From NCBI RefSeq assembly GCF_004363075.1, contig NZ_SNYN01000013.1, positions 50,043 to 114,042 on the forward strand: 64,000 nt of DNA, read 5' to 3'. The DNA is from Actinorugispora endophytica. Its GTDB lineage: Bacteria > Actinomycetota > Actinomycetes > Streptosporangiales > Streptosporangiaceae. Below the pieces are notes generated by a model. The model saw nothing but the letters and a program-made list of their open reading frames with translations. It made no database searches and was not told the DNA's origin. Both the position numbers and the translations under genes were made by a program. Below are positions 53,951-63,265 of this stretch, one piece after another (positions within the stretch are counted from its first letter, which is position 1; each line of letters starts with the position of its first letter).

Positions 53951-54062
53951 TGCGGTGGCCACGAGCGTTCACCCGGCTCAGGCGGACGACGTGTCGGAGC
54001 AGGGGCAGGTCCACCCCTGCCCGGCGCCACGAACCCGGCGAACGGTCCCGGCCACCGCACTA
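53948..54062. repeat. 115-bp inverted-repeat element after the LysR gene
   Basis: TAGTGCGGTGGCC at 53948-53960 and its perfect complement GGCCACCGCACTA at 54050-54062 bound the element; GCGTTCACCCGG and CCGGCGAACG continue the pairing imperfectly inward, and CAGGGG/CCCCTG pair at the centre. The inner part contains no gene. It could be a large terminator or a tiny mobile element. The last two bases overlap repeat copy E. Confidence 0.7.
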
Positions 54063-54162
54063 GGGAAGCTCCGGCGCGGGGGTGGATTCGGGCACCGGTG
54101 GTTTTGTTGACGGTCGTGGGCTTTCTGCCCGTTTCGGGACCTGAAAAGGCAGAAAGTTCATG
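54061..54162. repeat. Dispersed inverted-repeat element, copy E (partial)
   Basis: TAGGGAAGCTCCGGCGCGGG begins the copy exactly like copy C; after about 50 bases it jumps to the core hairpin (GTGGGCTTTCTGCCCG, then AAAGGCAGAAAGTTC) and the right arm is lost. It is the shortest of the five copies and is directly preceded by the 115-base inverted repeat. Confidence 0.65.
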
Positions 54163-54345
54163 CTTCGAAGTGCCGAAACTCGACAGCAACGAGCTGACTT
54201 CAGCGGACTGGTGCAGCGCCACCTCGCAGATGCCCAGGTGGTGAAGGCATTGCGCAACATCGGCCCCAAGCAGTTGATGGAACTGTTCCGCCCGACCGGA
54301 GCCGCCGTCGGTCTGCCTGGCCCAGTATGCCGGGGCGGCGCCTGA
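54160..54345 (+). CDS. Doubtful short gene
   Basis: A possible protein of 61 residues (start MLRSAETRQQRADFSG) directly after repeat copy E. No family recognised and the ribosome-binding site is poor. It could be a remnant of a gene cut by the repeat element; I would not rely on it. Confidence 0.2.
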   Translation: MLRSAETRQQRADFSGLVQRHLADAQVVKALRNIGPKQLMELFRPTGAAVGLPGPVCRGGA

Positions 54346-54406
54346 ACCGCCGATGCCCCGGCGCGTTTCCGGCCGGGGCATCGGCGTGCGGGCGGGCGTC
54401 CGGCAG

Positions 54407-55240
54407 TCAGCGCGCGACGCCGCGCATCAGCCCCTCGAGACCGCGTTCGCCGGCCGGTGTCTGCGCCCCGTCCCGCAGGCCCCCGCTGATCAGCCGCTGA
54501 GCGGCCGGAAGACTGAACGTAGCAGCCCAGGCGTCGTTCTCACGCAGGAGTCCTTCCCTGAAGTCATCGGCGGGCAGCGAGCGCTTGGCTGCTTCGATGA
54601 CACCGTCGGGCAGCGCGGCGATGTTGCGAGCGACACGGTCGACGTACCCTTTGAGCTCGTCGGCGGGCACGGCCCGGTTGACCCAGCCGTAGGACGCCGC
54701 GGTCTCGGCGTCGAACAGGTCGGCGGTGAGGACCACCTCCAGCGCGCGGTTGCGGCCCACGCGGTCCCGGAGGTACTGCGTTCCGCCTCCGCCGGGGACG
54801 ATGCCCATGAGTGCTTCGATCTGACCGAGTCCGGCGGTCTCGGCGGCGGCGAATGCCATGTCCGCTGCGGCCACGAACTCCGCCCCGCCCCCGCGGGCCT
54901 TCCCGGCGAGCTCGACGATGGTCACCTGGGGCTGGTGGCGGATGAGCTCGCCGACCGCCTGGAACACGTTGACGTCCGCCGGCGCCGACGCGGCGAGCTC
55001 CTGGAGGACGTCCATCCTCTCCCCGATGCGCATGTCCACGTGAGCGAGGAAGAACTCCGGGTCGGCGCTCGAGAAGACGATCACCCGGACCGATGAATCG
55101 TCCGCGAGCGTGGTCAGCACGGTGCGGAGCTCGCGCATCATCGTCGCGTCGATCACGTTCACCGGGGGATTGTCGAGGATGATCCGTGCGACGCCGTGTT
55201 CCCTGCTCACGCGCAGGGTGGAGTAGGCATCGTTCGTCAT
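54407..55240 (-). CDS. Enoyl-CoA hydratase/isomerase family protein
   Basis: A protein of 277 residues. ILDNPPVNVIDATMM at the start, GKARGGGAEFVAAADMAFA (oxyanion hole) and IEALMGIVPGGGGTQYLRDRVG identify a crotonase-fold enzyme. In this copy the usual GADL segment is FFLAHVDMR, so the acyl substrate may be unusual. It is divergent from an HxlR regulator with a likely operator between them. Confidence 0.8.
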   Translation of the reverse strand: MTNDAYSTLRVSREHGVARIILDNPPVNVIDATMMRELRTVLTTLADDSSVRVIVFSSADPEFFLAHVDMRIGERMDVLQELAASAPADVNVFQAVGELIRHQPQVTIVELAGKARGGGAEFVAAADMAFAAAETAGLGQIEALMGIVPGGGGTQYLRDRVGRNRALEVVLTADLFDAETAASYGWVNRAVPADELKGYVDRVARNIAALPDGVIEAAKRSLPADDFREGLLRENDAWAATFSLPAAQRLISGGLRDGAQTPAGERGLEGLMRGVAR

Positions 55241-55263
55241 GAAGGTCCTCCTGGGTTGTCAAA

Positions 55264-55290
55264 AGGCATGTAAGTTTGCGATGCATACCT
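55264..55290. promoter_or_regulatory. Probable HxlR operator
   Basis: AGGCATG at 55264-55270 and CATACCT at 55284-55290 form an imperfect inverted repeat in the divergent space between the crotonase gene and the HxlR gene. Position and shape fit an HxlR-type site. Confidence 0.4.
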
Positions 55291-55346
55291 ACCGTCGGCG
55301 GTGCCGCGCGGATCGTCAAGAACGCACTTCGGGAGAACCAAGGCAC

Positions 55347-55733
55347 ATGAAGGACACCGACCCGCGCGGAGCCGACGCCGGGGCACGTACCGTTTTCCGG
55401 GCGGACTGCCCCAGCCGGCCGATCCTCGACCAGATCGCGGACAAGTGGTCGATGATGGTCATGGCGCTGCTGGAGCGGCCCACCCGGTTCAACGAGCTGA
55501 AGCGCGGCCTGGAGGGTGTGACGCAGCGCGTCCTCACCCAGACACTGCGCCGCCTCGAGCGGAACGGCATGATTCAGCGCAGAGTGCTGCCGACCTCACC
55601 AGTCGGTGTCGAATACTCCCTCACACCGCTGGGCGAGTCCCTGCGCGAGCCATTCGGGCATCTCTACGACTGGACCGTCGAGCACAGCAAAGAGATCGAG
55701 AGCTGCCAGCGGGCGTACGACAGCAGGGACTGA
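55347..55733 (+). CDS. HxlR-family regulator
   Basis: A protein of 128 residues with ADCPSRPILDQIADKWSMMVM and the winged helix RFNELKRGLEGVTQRVLTQTLRRLERNGMI, the normal HxlR layout. The single Cys near the N terminus (residue 24) is often a redox or electrophile sensor in this family. It probably controls the divergent crotonase-fold gene. Confidence 0.85.
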   Translation: MKDTDPRGADAGARTVFRADCPSRPILDQIADKWSMMVMALLERPTRFNELKRGLEGVTQRVLTQTLRRLERNGMIQRRVLPTSPVGVEYSLTPLGESLREPFGHLYDWTVEHSKEIESCQRAYDSRD

Positions 55734-55783
55734 CGCCTGACCAGCGGGAATCAGCCGATCGCGTCCGGTTGGGAGACGGCTTC

Positions 55784-55975
55784 TCAGCCGCGTGAGCGCA
55801 GGCGGCGCAGCATCCGGGCGTCGGCGGAACCCATCGCGCGGGCCGCGGACTCCACCGTCGCCCCTGGCCGATGAGGTGCTCGGCGCGTTCGAGCCGGAGC
55901 TCCTGCTGGTACCGCAGCGGCGTGACGCCGGTGGTCGCGACGAAACGCCGGGTCGAAGACCGTTCCGCTGCCCGG
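55784..55975 (-). pseudogene. AraC-family regulator remnant, frameshifted
   Basis: Parts of an AraC-type DNA-binding domain are seen in two different frames: STRRFVATTGVTPLRYQQEL then RLERAEHLIGQG in one, and TVESAARAMGSADARMLRRL in the next. A one-base shift near 55865 separates them, and the N-terminal part of the gene is missing. So the gene is dead. It sits between the HxlR and the HIBCH-like genes. Confidence 0.65.
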
Positions 55976-56083
55976 CCGGGTCTTCCGTCGGCGGCCCGGC
56001 TTCGGGGCGAGGGCGCCGCTGCGCGTACTCTGCTGGGGCGGGGTACGGCTCGGAGTATCCCGTACGCCGAGGGGAGCCTTCCT

Positions 56084-57154
56084 GTGAGCACCGACAACGC
56101 CGTCGAGGTCCGGTGCGTGGTCGAGGGCGGCCTCGGTCGCGTCACCCTGAACCGGCCGCGCGCCATCAACGCCCTGACCACGGGGATGATCCGGGACATC
56201 GCCGCCGCGCTCGCGGTGTGGGAGCACGACGACGCCGTGCGCGCCGTCCTCGTCGAGGGCGCGGGCGAGCGCGGGCTGTGCGCGGGTGCCGACATCCGCG
56301 CCCTCCACGCCTCGGCCAGGGCGCGCGACGGCCTCGCCGAGGAGTTCCTGCGCGAGGAGTACCACCTCAACGCCCGTCTCCGGCGCTACACCAAACCGGT
56401 GGTGGCGTTCATGGACGGCATCGTCATGGGCGGGGGAGTGGGGCTCTCCGCGCACACCGCCGTCCGCGTGGTCACCGAGCGCTCCCGGGTGGGGATGCCC
56501 GAGACCGACATCGGCTTCCTGCCCGACGTGGGCGGCACCTACCTGCTCTCGCGCACCCCCGGTCTGCTCGGCGCGCACGCCGCCCTGACCGCCGCGCGCC
56601 TGGGCGCGGCCGACGCGCTGCTGTGCGGCCTGGCCGACCACTACGTGACCGGCGACCGGCTGCCGGGGCTCGCCGAGGCCATCGCCGGAGGCGCGGACCC
56701 GGCGTCCGCGGCGGCCGAGGCGGCCGTCGCCTCGGGGGAGCCCGCCGGGGGCGTCCTGGAGGAGGCCCGTCCCTGGATCGACGACTGCTACGACGCGTCC
56801 ACGGTGGCCGAGGTCCTGGAGCGCCTGCGCACGCGTCCGGAGGCGGCGGCCAGGAGGGCCGCGGAGGAGATCGAGGCCAAGTCGCCGACATCGCTGGCCG
56901 TGACCCTGCGCGCGTTGAACGAGGCCCGGGCGCTGGCGGACCTGGAGGACTGCCTCAACCGCGAGTACCGGATCACGCGGGCCCTCCTGGAGACCCCCGA
57001 CTTCCTCGAGGGGGTGCGCGCGGCCGTCATCGACAAGGACCGCGCCCCAAAGTGGTCGCCGTCCGCGCTCGCCGACGTCACCGCGGAGGAGGTCGAGGCG
57101 TTCTTCGCCCCGCGCGGCCCCGAGCTGGGCCTGGCCGCGCCGCGCCCCCAGTGA
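56084..57154 (+). CDS. 3-hydroxyisobutyryl-CoA hydrolase-like protein
   Basis: A protein of 356 residues from GTG with GGGGAG upstream. The crotonase core includes GLCAGADIRALHA and FMDGIVMGGGVGLSAHTAV; MPETDIGFLPDVGGTYLLSRTPGLLG and the long C-terminal helical tail (LEDCLNREYRI) mark the ECH_2/HIBCH branch, which cleaves 3-hydroxyisobutyryl-CoA in valine breakdown. Other valine genes are not nearby. Confidence 0.85.
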   Translation: MSTDNAVEVRCVVEGGLGRVTLNRPRAINALTTGMIRDIAAALAVWEHDDAVRAVLVEGAGERGLCAGADIRALHASARARDGLAEEFLREEYHLNARLRRYTKPVVAFMDGIVMGGGVGLSAHTAVRVVTERSRVGMPETDIGFLPDVGGTYLLSRTPGLLGAHAALTAARLGAADALLCGLADHYVTGDRLPGLAEAIAGGADPASAAAEAAVASGEPAGGVLEEARPWIDDCYDASTVAEVLERLRTRPEAAARRAAEEIEAKSPTSLAVTLRALNEARALADLEDCLNREYRITRALLETPDFLEGVRAAVIDKDRAPKWSPSALADVTAEEVEAFFAPRGPELGLAAPRPQ

Positions 57155-57159
57155 GCGGG

Positions 57160-57186
57160 CCGCGGACCCCCGTCAGCGGTCCGCGG
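57160..57186. terminator. Bidirectional terminator hairpin
   Basis: CCGCGGACC at 57160-57168 and GGTCCGCGG at 57178-57186 pair perfectly with a nine-base loop, between two convergent genes. Confidence 0.65.
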
Positions 57187-57910
57187 GAGGGAGCCGCGGC
57201 TCCCTCCCCGGCGTGGAGTGGTCCGGCGCCGCGGTGGTGGTGCCGAAGCCCTCCTGAAGGTCCGGAGGCCCGGGCGGCGGGTCCTCCCCGGCTCCCAGCG
57301 GTCCTGGAACGCGCCAGTGGTAGCGCAGCCCCGCCAGGCGGAGGGTGAAGCACGCCACCGCGCCCGCGGCCGCCGAGAACGACTCGGGCAGGCCCGCCTG
57401 GGACCCGACGACCAGAACGAACGCCCCGGTCAGGGCGGGAACCGAGTACATCGTGCTGTCCCGGGAGATCGCGGCCGGGATCCGGTTGATCAGCACGTCG
57501 CGGATTATCCCGCCGCCCACGCCGGTGATCGCGCCCAGCAGGACCGCCTGCAGCGGCCCGAAGCCCAGCTCCAGCGTCTTGGCCGCGCCCGCCACGCAGA
57601 ACAGGGTCAGAGCGGCGGAGTCCAGGAAGGAGATGATGCCGCTGATCCGCTCCAGCTGGCGGTTGAGGAAGAACACCAGCAGCGCTCCGGCCAGGGCCGT
57701 GACCACGTACCGCCAGTCCTGGAAGGTGGCCGGGGTGGTGCCCAGGAGCAGGTCCCGGACGATGCCGCCGCCCAGCCCGGTGGACACGCTCAGCAGGGTC
57801 ACCCCGACCAGGTCGATCCGGGAGGTGCGCACGCCGACCAGCGCGCCGTCCACGGCGAACGCGAAGACCCCGGCGAGGTCGAGGATGAGGATGAGCGTGG
57901 TGGGAGACAC
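57173..57910 (-). CDS. TRIC-type (UPF0126) cation channel protein
   Basis: A protein of 245 residues from GTG, with seven hydrophobic segments. The two repeated units GLGGGIVRDLLLG and GVGGGIIRDVLIN, each followed by a hydrophobic helix, are the signature of prokaryotic TRIC channels, which pass K+ or Na+. The C-terminal tail of about 40 residues is hydrophilic and Pro-rich. Confidence 0.86.
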   Translation of the reverse strand: MSPTTLILILDLAGVFAFAVDGALVGVRTSRIDLVGVTLLSVSTGLGGGIVRDLLLGTTPATFQDWRYVVTALAGALLVFFLNRQLERISGIISFLDSAALTLFCVAGAAKTLELGFGPLQAVLLGAITGVGGGIIRDVLINRIPAAISRDSTMYSVPALTGAFVLVVGSQAGLPESFSAAAGAVACFTLRLAGLRYHWRVPGPLGAGEDPPPGPPDLQEGFGTTTAAPDHSTPGREPRLPPADR

Positions 57911-58204
57911 GCAGGTACGTTAAGCCACCTTCGGCGCGGCACAGAACCGGCCGCGCCCGTGCGCGGTGAGTGACCGGAGTCCGGGCTTTTCGGACTTCCA
58001 TGACGACCTGGGGTGTAGGCGCCCGTATATCCGCTTTCGTGACTTCCCTCACTCGGAGCGTGATGAGACTTGGGTCACACAACGGGTTCGTCACCAGTGA
58101 GGACGCCGGAGGAGCGCCGCGCGTGCCGCGCCCACTGTTGACGGGTTTCGGCGCGGGGACCAGATTGGTCCCCGTTCTCCGACCCCGATGTGAGGACCAC
58201 AACG

Positions 58205-59386
58205 ATGATCGATCGAAGAAGTCTCCTCGGCGGGCTGTCACTGGCCGCTGTAGGAGTGCCGCTGCTGGGAGCCGCGGGATGCGCCCGACCGGTCCGGGCG
58301 GACCTGGCGAGCGCCACCACGTCGCCGGGAGCGCTCCCCGTCACGATCACCAACAACAGCGGCCGTCCCGACAGCGCGGTGCGCGTCTACATCGTCGGCA
58401 CCGACCCGAGCACGGGCGAGCAGGCCCGGGTCGCGCCTGACGGCACGCTGGTGCCGGTCCGGGAGGCCGACAACGTCGACGACGGGTTCACCGACTACTC
58501 CATACCGCTCGGCGACGGCGGCACCGAGCTGTCGCTGCCCTTCATGTCGGGGCGCATCTACTTCGCCCTGGACGCCAGGCTCCGCTTCAAGGCGGTGGTC
58601 GACGGCGCCGGGCGGTCCGCCCTGCAGTACCCGGCCGGATGGGTGCCCTCGGACCCCAACTACGAGGTCCTGCACGACTCGGTGGAGTTCACCCACGACG
58701 ACTCGGGCATGTACTGCAACACCAGCATGGTGGACCAGTTCAGCGTCCCGCTGGCCATCCGGCTCACCGGAGAGCGGGAGCAGGCCACCGGCGCGCTGAA
58801 GGAGGGCGGCCGCGCCGCCGTGTTCGACGCCGTCGAGGCGGACCCCGACTACTCCCCGCTCGTAGTCGGCGACCGCCTCCGCGTGATCGCCCCGGGGCAC
58901 GGCATCGACGGCGGCCTGTTCTCCGAAACCTTCTACGACTCCTACGTCGACCAGGTGTGGGAGCGCTACACGGCCGCCGACCTCCGGGTCACCACGAACG
59001 CGGGCACGTTCACCGGACGCGTCGACGGTTCGGGACGGCTCGCCTTCGACGGGGGAGTGGCGCCCGTCGCCCGGCCCTCCACCCGCGACGTGTTCTTCTG
59101 CGACGGCGCGCTGGCCGCGCCCAACGACGGCCTCACCGGCCCGGTCGCCGCGATCCTGGGCGCCGCCTTCAACCGCTCCACCCTGCTGGACGCGGCCGAC
59201 CAGCCCACGAGCGACCCGGCGGCGTTCTACCGCCACCCGGTCACCAACGCCTACTCCCGGGCGCTGCACGAGAACACCGAGGACGGGAGGGCCTACGGCT
59301 TCGCGTTCGACGACGTGGGCGACTTCGCCTCCTACATCCAGGACCACGCGCCCACCTCGTTCGCGGTGACCCTCACCCCGTTCTGA
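58205..59386 (+). CDS. GH64 beta-1,3-glucanase, exported Tat lipoprotein
   Basis: A protein of 393 residues. The N terminus MIDRRSLLGGLSLAAVG has twin arginines and LLGAAGC is a lipobox, so it is likely exported by Tat and lipid-anchored. The rest is a GH64 domain with LHDSVEFTHDDSGMYCNTSMVDQFSVPL holding the catalytic Glu and Asp. Family members cut beta-1,3-glucan (fungal walls) to laminaripentaose. ATG at 58205 is chosen over the GTG at 58190 because the signal peptide begins there. Confidence 0.86.
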   Translation: MIDRRSLLGGLSLAAVGVPLLGAAGCARPVRADLASATTSPGALPVTITNNSGRPDSAVRVYIVGTDPSTGEQARVAPDGTLVPVREADNVDDGFTDYSIPLGDGGTELSLPFMSGRIYFALDARLRFKAVVDGAGRSALQYPAGWVPSDPNYEVLHDSVEFTHDDSGMYCNTSMVDQFSVPLAIRLTGEREQATGALKEGGRAAVFDAVEADPDYSPLVVGDRLRVIAPGHGIDGGLFSETFYDSYVDQVWERYTAADLRVTTNAGTFTGRVDGSGRLAFDGGVAPVARPSTRDVFFCDGALAAPNDGLTGPVAAILGAAFNRSTLLDAADQPTSDPAAFYRHPVTNAYSRALHENTEDGRAYGFAFDDVGDFASYIQDHAPTSFAVTLTPF

Positions 59387-59441
59387 CGTCCCGCGTCCGA
59401 AGTCCGCCGGCCGGTTCGCGCCGCCGCCTCGCGGATGTCAC

Positions 59442-59494
59442 GCGGCCCGGTCGGGGGGTCCCCGGGACCGGGGAGGACCTCCCGACCGGGCCGC
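59442..59494 (+). terminator. Strong stem-loop after the GH64 gene
   Basis: GCGGCCCGGTCGGG at 59442-59455 and CCCGACCGGGCCGC at 59481-59494 pair over 14 bases, 55 bases after the glucanase stop. Likely transcription terminator. Confidence 0.65.
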
Positions 59495-59669
59495 CGGATT
59501 CCACAGGACCGGGATCCCGCGTCAGCGGTCCAGGTCGCGTCTCGCGACCGCCGGAGCCGGAGCGGACGCCCGGAGGCCACCGCCACCATCGCCGCGGACC
59601 CGTCGGAAGGGGACCGGAACGTGGATCACGGATCCGCGGCCCCGGCGGAGGCTGCGCGACAATCGTCGA

Positions 59670-60248
59670 ATGACTCACGACCGCTTCATGCCGATCCACG
59701 ATCCGGAGCTCCTGGCCAGGGGTGAGCGCGTCCTGGGCGGCGAGTTCAAGGCGATGAGCGAGAGGGTGCTGCGGGCCACGGAGCTGACGTCTCGTCTCAA
59801 CGCCCTCCCGTTCGACGACGAGGCGGGTAAGGCCGCACTGCTCGAGCGGATCCTCGGCCGCCCCCTCCCGGCGGGGGTGACGATCTACCCGCCCTTCTAC
59901 ACGGACCACGGCCTCCGCCTGGACCTGGCGGAGCGTGTCTTCGTCAATCAGGGCTGCACGTTCCTCGACTACGCCGGCATCCGGTTGGGCGAGGGCGTGA
60001 TGGTCGGCCCGAAAGCCACGTTCATCACGATCGGCCACCCGGTGGACCCTGACGAGCGGCGCCGGTTCCTCACCGGGGCGCCCATCGATGTGGCGGAGAA
60101 CGTGTGGATCGGCGCCGGCGCGACGATCCTGCCCGGCGTCAGCATCGGCCGTGACGCCGTTGTCGCCGCCGGGACGGTCGTGGCCGACGACGTGCCGGCC
60201 ACGAGCCTGGTGGCAGGGCCCAAGGGCACCGTGCGCCGGCGCTGGTGA
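59670..60248 (+). CDS. Left-handed beta-helix acetyltransferase (Maa/NodL type)
   Basis: A protein of 192 residues. The N-terminal helical part is followed by hexapeptide repeats (VFVNQGCTFLDYAGIRLGEGVMVGPKATFITIGHP) and VWIGAGATILPGVSIGRDAVVAAGTVV, as in sugar O-acetyltransferases such as Maa, NodL and LacA. Probably acetylates a sugar or related alcohol with acetyl-CoA. Stands alone. Confidence 0.86.
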   Translation: MTHDRFMPIHDPELLARGERVLGGEFKAMSERVLRATELTSRLNALPFDDEAGKAALLERILGRPLPAGVTIYPPFYTDHGLRLDLAERVFVNQGCTFLDYAGIRLGEGVMVGPKATFITIGHPVDPDERRRFLTGAPIDVAENVWIGAGATILPGVSIGRDAVVAAGTVVADDVPATSLVAGPKGTVRRRW

Positions 60249-60420
60249 TCGCGCGCCCCCAGCCGGCCTCGAACACGACGGACGCCTCGGCGTGGCACGA
60301 GCGGGGCGTCGGCTTCTTCGACCGGCTCACCCGTGCCCCGGTCGGTGGTGGCCGCCGGATCCCCTCCGGGTGCCGACCGGGGCCGCGGCGGCCACCACGC
60401 GAGGCCGCCCGTTCGAGAGG

Positions 60421-61275
60421 TCACCAGGCGAAGGCCTCCGGGGAGGGCCCGGGACCCGGGAAGATCTCGTCCAGAGACGTCAGCAGCTCCTCGCTCAGCT
60501 CCAGCTCCAGGGCGCGCAGCGCCGATTCCAGCTGCTCCTGTGTGCGGGGGCCGACGATCGGGCCGGTGACGCCGGGGCGGGTGAGCAGCCACGCCAGGGC
60601 CACCTCGCCGGGCTCCAGGCCGTGCTTGTCGAGCAGGTCCTCATAGGACTGGACCCGCGCACGGGCGTCGGGGTCGTTGAGCGTGTCGGCGGCGCGCCCG
60701 GAGGCGCGGCGACCGCCCTCCGCCTGCTTCTTCAGCACACCGCCCAGCAGGCCGCCGTGCAGCGGCGACCACGGGATGACGCCGAGCCCGTAGTCCCGCG
60801 CGGCCGGGACGACCTCCATCTCGGCGCGGCGCTCGGCCAGGTTGTACAGGCACTGCTCGCTGACCAGCCCGATGGTGCCGCCGCGCCGGGCCGCGATCTC
60901 GTTGGCCTGGGCGATCTTGTAGCCGGGGAAGTTGGAGGACCCGGCGTAGAGGATCTTGCCCTGCTGGACCAGGACGTCGACCGCCTGCCAGATCTCCTCG
61001 AACGGGGTGTCCCGGTCGATGTGGTGGAACTGGTAGAGGTCGATGTAGTCGGTCCGCAGCCGCTTCAGCGAGGCGTCGACGGCCCGGCGGATGTTGAGCG
61101 CGGACAGCTTGTCCTGGTTGGGCCACGGTTCGCCGTCCGCGCCCATGTTCCCGTACACCTTGGTGGCGAGGACCGCCTTCTCGCGCCGGCCGCCGCCTTT
61201 CGCGAACCAGTCGCCGATGATCGATTCCGTGCGGCCCTTGTTCTCGCCCCACCCGTAGACATTGGCCGTGCCCAA
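60421..61275 (-). pseudogene. Aldo/keto reductase cut at its 5' end by the integrated element
   Basis: About 284 codons of an aldo/keto reductase: TANVYGWGENKGRTESIIGDW (the Tyr of the active site), then KRLRTDYIDLYQFHHID, and VIPWSPLHGGLLGG. The normal first 50-60 residues, including the start and the Asp of FDTANVYG, are missing; the homology ends at about 61272, where the integrase-bearing DNA begins. The apparent TTG start is an artefact of the junction. An intact 5' half should lie at the other end of the element, outside the window. Confidence 0.8.
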
Positions 61276-61276
61276 A
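61266..61276. other. Attachment-site junction (attL or attR)
   Basis: Homology to aldo/keto reductase ends here within the conserved TANVYG segment, and an intergenic segment leading to a serine integrase begins. The crossover core must lie in these few bases; it cannot be fixed without the other junction. Confidence 0.6.
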
Positions 61277-61359
61277 GGTCAATTTTGACGCCATGATCCG
61301 AACCACATACCGTCACCCATTGTGCACGATGCGTGCCACAGGGGAGAGGGAGAACGAGC

Positions 61360-63009
61360 ATGGCGAAAGTTCTGGGTGTGGTTCGTCTGTCGAGGATGTC
61401 GGACGAGACCACATCGCCGGAGCGTCAGCGTCGGTCCATCCAGCGATGGGCCGATCAGGAGGGGCACGTCGTCGTGGGATGGGTCGAGGACATCGACGTG
61501 TCCGGCGGGGTAGAGCCGTGGAAGCGCCCAGAGTTCGGCAAGTGGTTGCCTTCGACGATCGGAAAGGAGGTCAGCGCGATCGAGCACCGGATCGCGATGG
61601 AGGAGTCGCGCGCCGATGAGTACGACATCCTCTGCGCGCTGAAGATCGACCGCCTCTCGCGGCGCGTGCTGCACGTGCACACCCTCCTGGAGTGGTGCGA
61701 GAAGAACGGCAAGGAGGTCGCGACCGTCGAGGACGGGATCAACCTCAACACGCAGATGGGGAAGCTCCTCCTGAGCCTGATCGCGTCCTTCGCGGAAGGG
61801 GAGCTCGAAGCCATCAAGGCGCGGGCCAAGTCCTCGTACAACCACCTGGTGAAGGAGGGTCGCTGGCGTGGCGGCCGCACTCCGTACGGCTACCGCCAGG
61901 AGAAGCAGGAGACCGGCGAGGGGTGGAAGCTCGTCCCTGACGACTACGGGACCGACACGGCCGGGACACTCCGTGAGATCGTCCGCCGTCTCATCGCGGG
62001 CGAGTCGGCGAACAGCATCGCGCAGTGGCTCAACGAGGACGTGTCGAAGACCCCGACGTCACTCGACGCTCAGATGATCCGCAGCGGCAAGACCCCGAAG
62101 GGCAGCCGCTGGACCGCCGCGAACACGGCCAAGGTCGTACGCTCCCGCTGCATCCTGGGGCAGATGGAGGCATCCGAGGAGGTGATGGTCGACGGGAAGA
62201 AGACGACACGACGCCGGGTCGTCCGGGACACTGACGGCCAGCCCCTCCAGCGCGCGGAGCCGCTGATCACGCACGAGGAGTGGGAGCTGGCCAACAAGAA
62301 GCTGGACGAGAACACCAGCAAGCGCAACGGCAACCGCAAGGGTGGGTCGCCCTTGCTCCGGGTCGCGTTCTGCACATGTGGGGAGCCGGCATATCTCGGC
62401 CCTGGCCGTAACTGGCCCTACTACCGCTGCGCCTCCCGTACCACGCACAAGCCGTGTCCGACCGGAAGCAAGGGCATCGCGGCGCACACGCTGGAGGACG
62501 CCGTGGAAAAGGCGTTCCTCCTTGCTGCCGGGGACGTCGAGATCGTCCGGAAGGTCTTCCGGCCGGGCGTGGACTACACGCGCGACATCGAGGAAGTGAA
62601 CCGCGCCCTGTCGGACCTGAGGGAGGACCGCGAGGCGGGCCTCTACTCCAGTGAGCTGGGCAAGCAGGAGTACCGGGAGGCGTACAAGCGGTTGGACGCG
62701 CGACGTGAACAGCTCATCGCGCAGCCCACGCGCCCGGACACCTGGGAGGAGATCCCGACAGGAGAGACCTACCGGGAACGGTGGAGCACGTTGTCGACCC
62801 AGCACGAAAAGGGCAGGGAGCTACGCGCCGCAGGGGTCAAGGCAGTCATCCATGCCGAGCCGATTCCCGGGATGGCCGCCGCGCAGCTCATGGCTCCCGA
62901 TGGCCATGAGGGGATGTGGCAACACCCGGTCGGGAGGGTTCAGGTTCTGATCCCGATGGACTTCAAGCAGCGTCTGCGCAACATGGCGGCGGTCCACAGC
63001 GAAGGCTGA
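61360..63009 (+). CDS. int: Large serine recombinase (integrase)
   Basis: A protein of 549 residues. The N-terminal resolvase domain has the catalytic Ser near residue 11 (VVRLSRMSDETTSPERQ), KIDRLSRRVLHVHTLLEW and a C-terminal end of the catalytic core FAEGELEAIKARAKSSYNHL; then a recombinase domain GRTPYGYRQ and a zinc-ribbon stretch with FCTCGEP and CASRTTHKPCP; then coiled coil (LREDREAGLYSSELGKQEYREAYKRL). It carries out site-specific integration and excision between attP and attB. GC is lower than in the neighbours, in keeping with horizontal origin. Confidence 0.92.
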   Translation: MAKVLGVVRLSRMSDETTSPERQRRSIQRWADQEGHVVVGWVEDIDVSGGVEPWKRPEFGKWLPSTIGKEVSAIEHRIAMEESRADEYDILCALKIDRLSRRVLHVHTLLEWCEKNGKEVATVEDGINLNTQMGKLLLSLIASFAEGELEAIKARAKSSYNHLVKEGRWRGGRTPYGYRQEKQETGEGWKLVPDDYGTDTAGTLREIVRRLIAGESANSIAQWLNEDVSKTPTSLDAQMIRSGKTPKGSRWTAANTAKVVRSRCILGQMEASEEVMVDGKKTTRRRVVRDTDGQPLQRAEPLITHEEWELANKKLDENTSKRNGNRKGGSPLLRVAFCTCGEPAYLGPGRNWPYYRCASRTTHKPCPTGSKGIAAHTLEDAVEKAFLLAAGDVEIVRKVFRPGVDYTRDIEEVNRALSDLREDREAGLYSSELGKQEYREAYKRLDARREQLIAQPTRPDTWEEIPTGETYRERWSTLSTQHEKGRELRAAGVKAVIHAEPIPGMAAAQLMAPDGHEGMWQHPVGRVQVLIPMDFKQRLRNMAAVHSEG

Positions 63010-63265
63010 CCGACAACTGCAGGTGACGAGGAGGGTCCTGTGGTCGGGGCCTTCTGTGCGTTTGTAAAATGCCCGGCAGGTCGCCGCCGTCGCTCCCGAC
63101 CGCACGAGACCGAGTCCAGGCCCGAAGGCTTGGGCGTCCACCTGTGAAGAGAGACCGCGCCGTCCGTGCACGGTCCATCCCCGCGAAGAAAGGGAGGCAC
63201 ATGTCCCGCCATCCGGCGGGGGACTGGCGCACGCGTGTGCGTCTCACAGGAAGGAGCCACATCCG

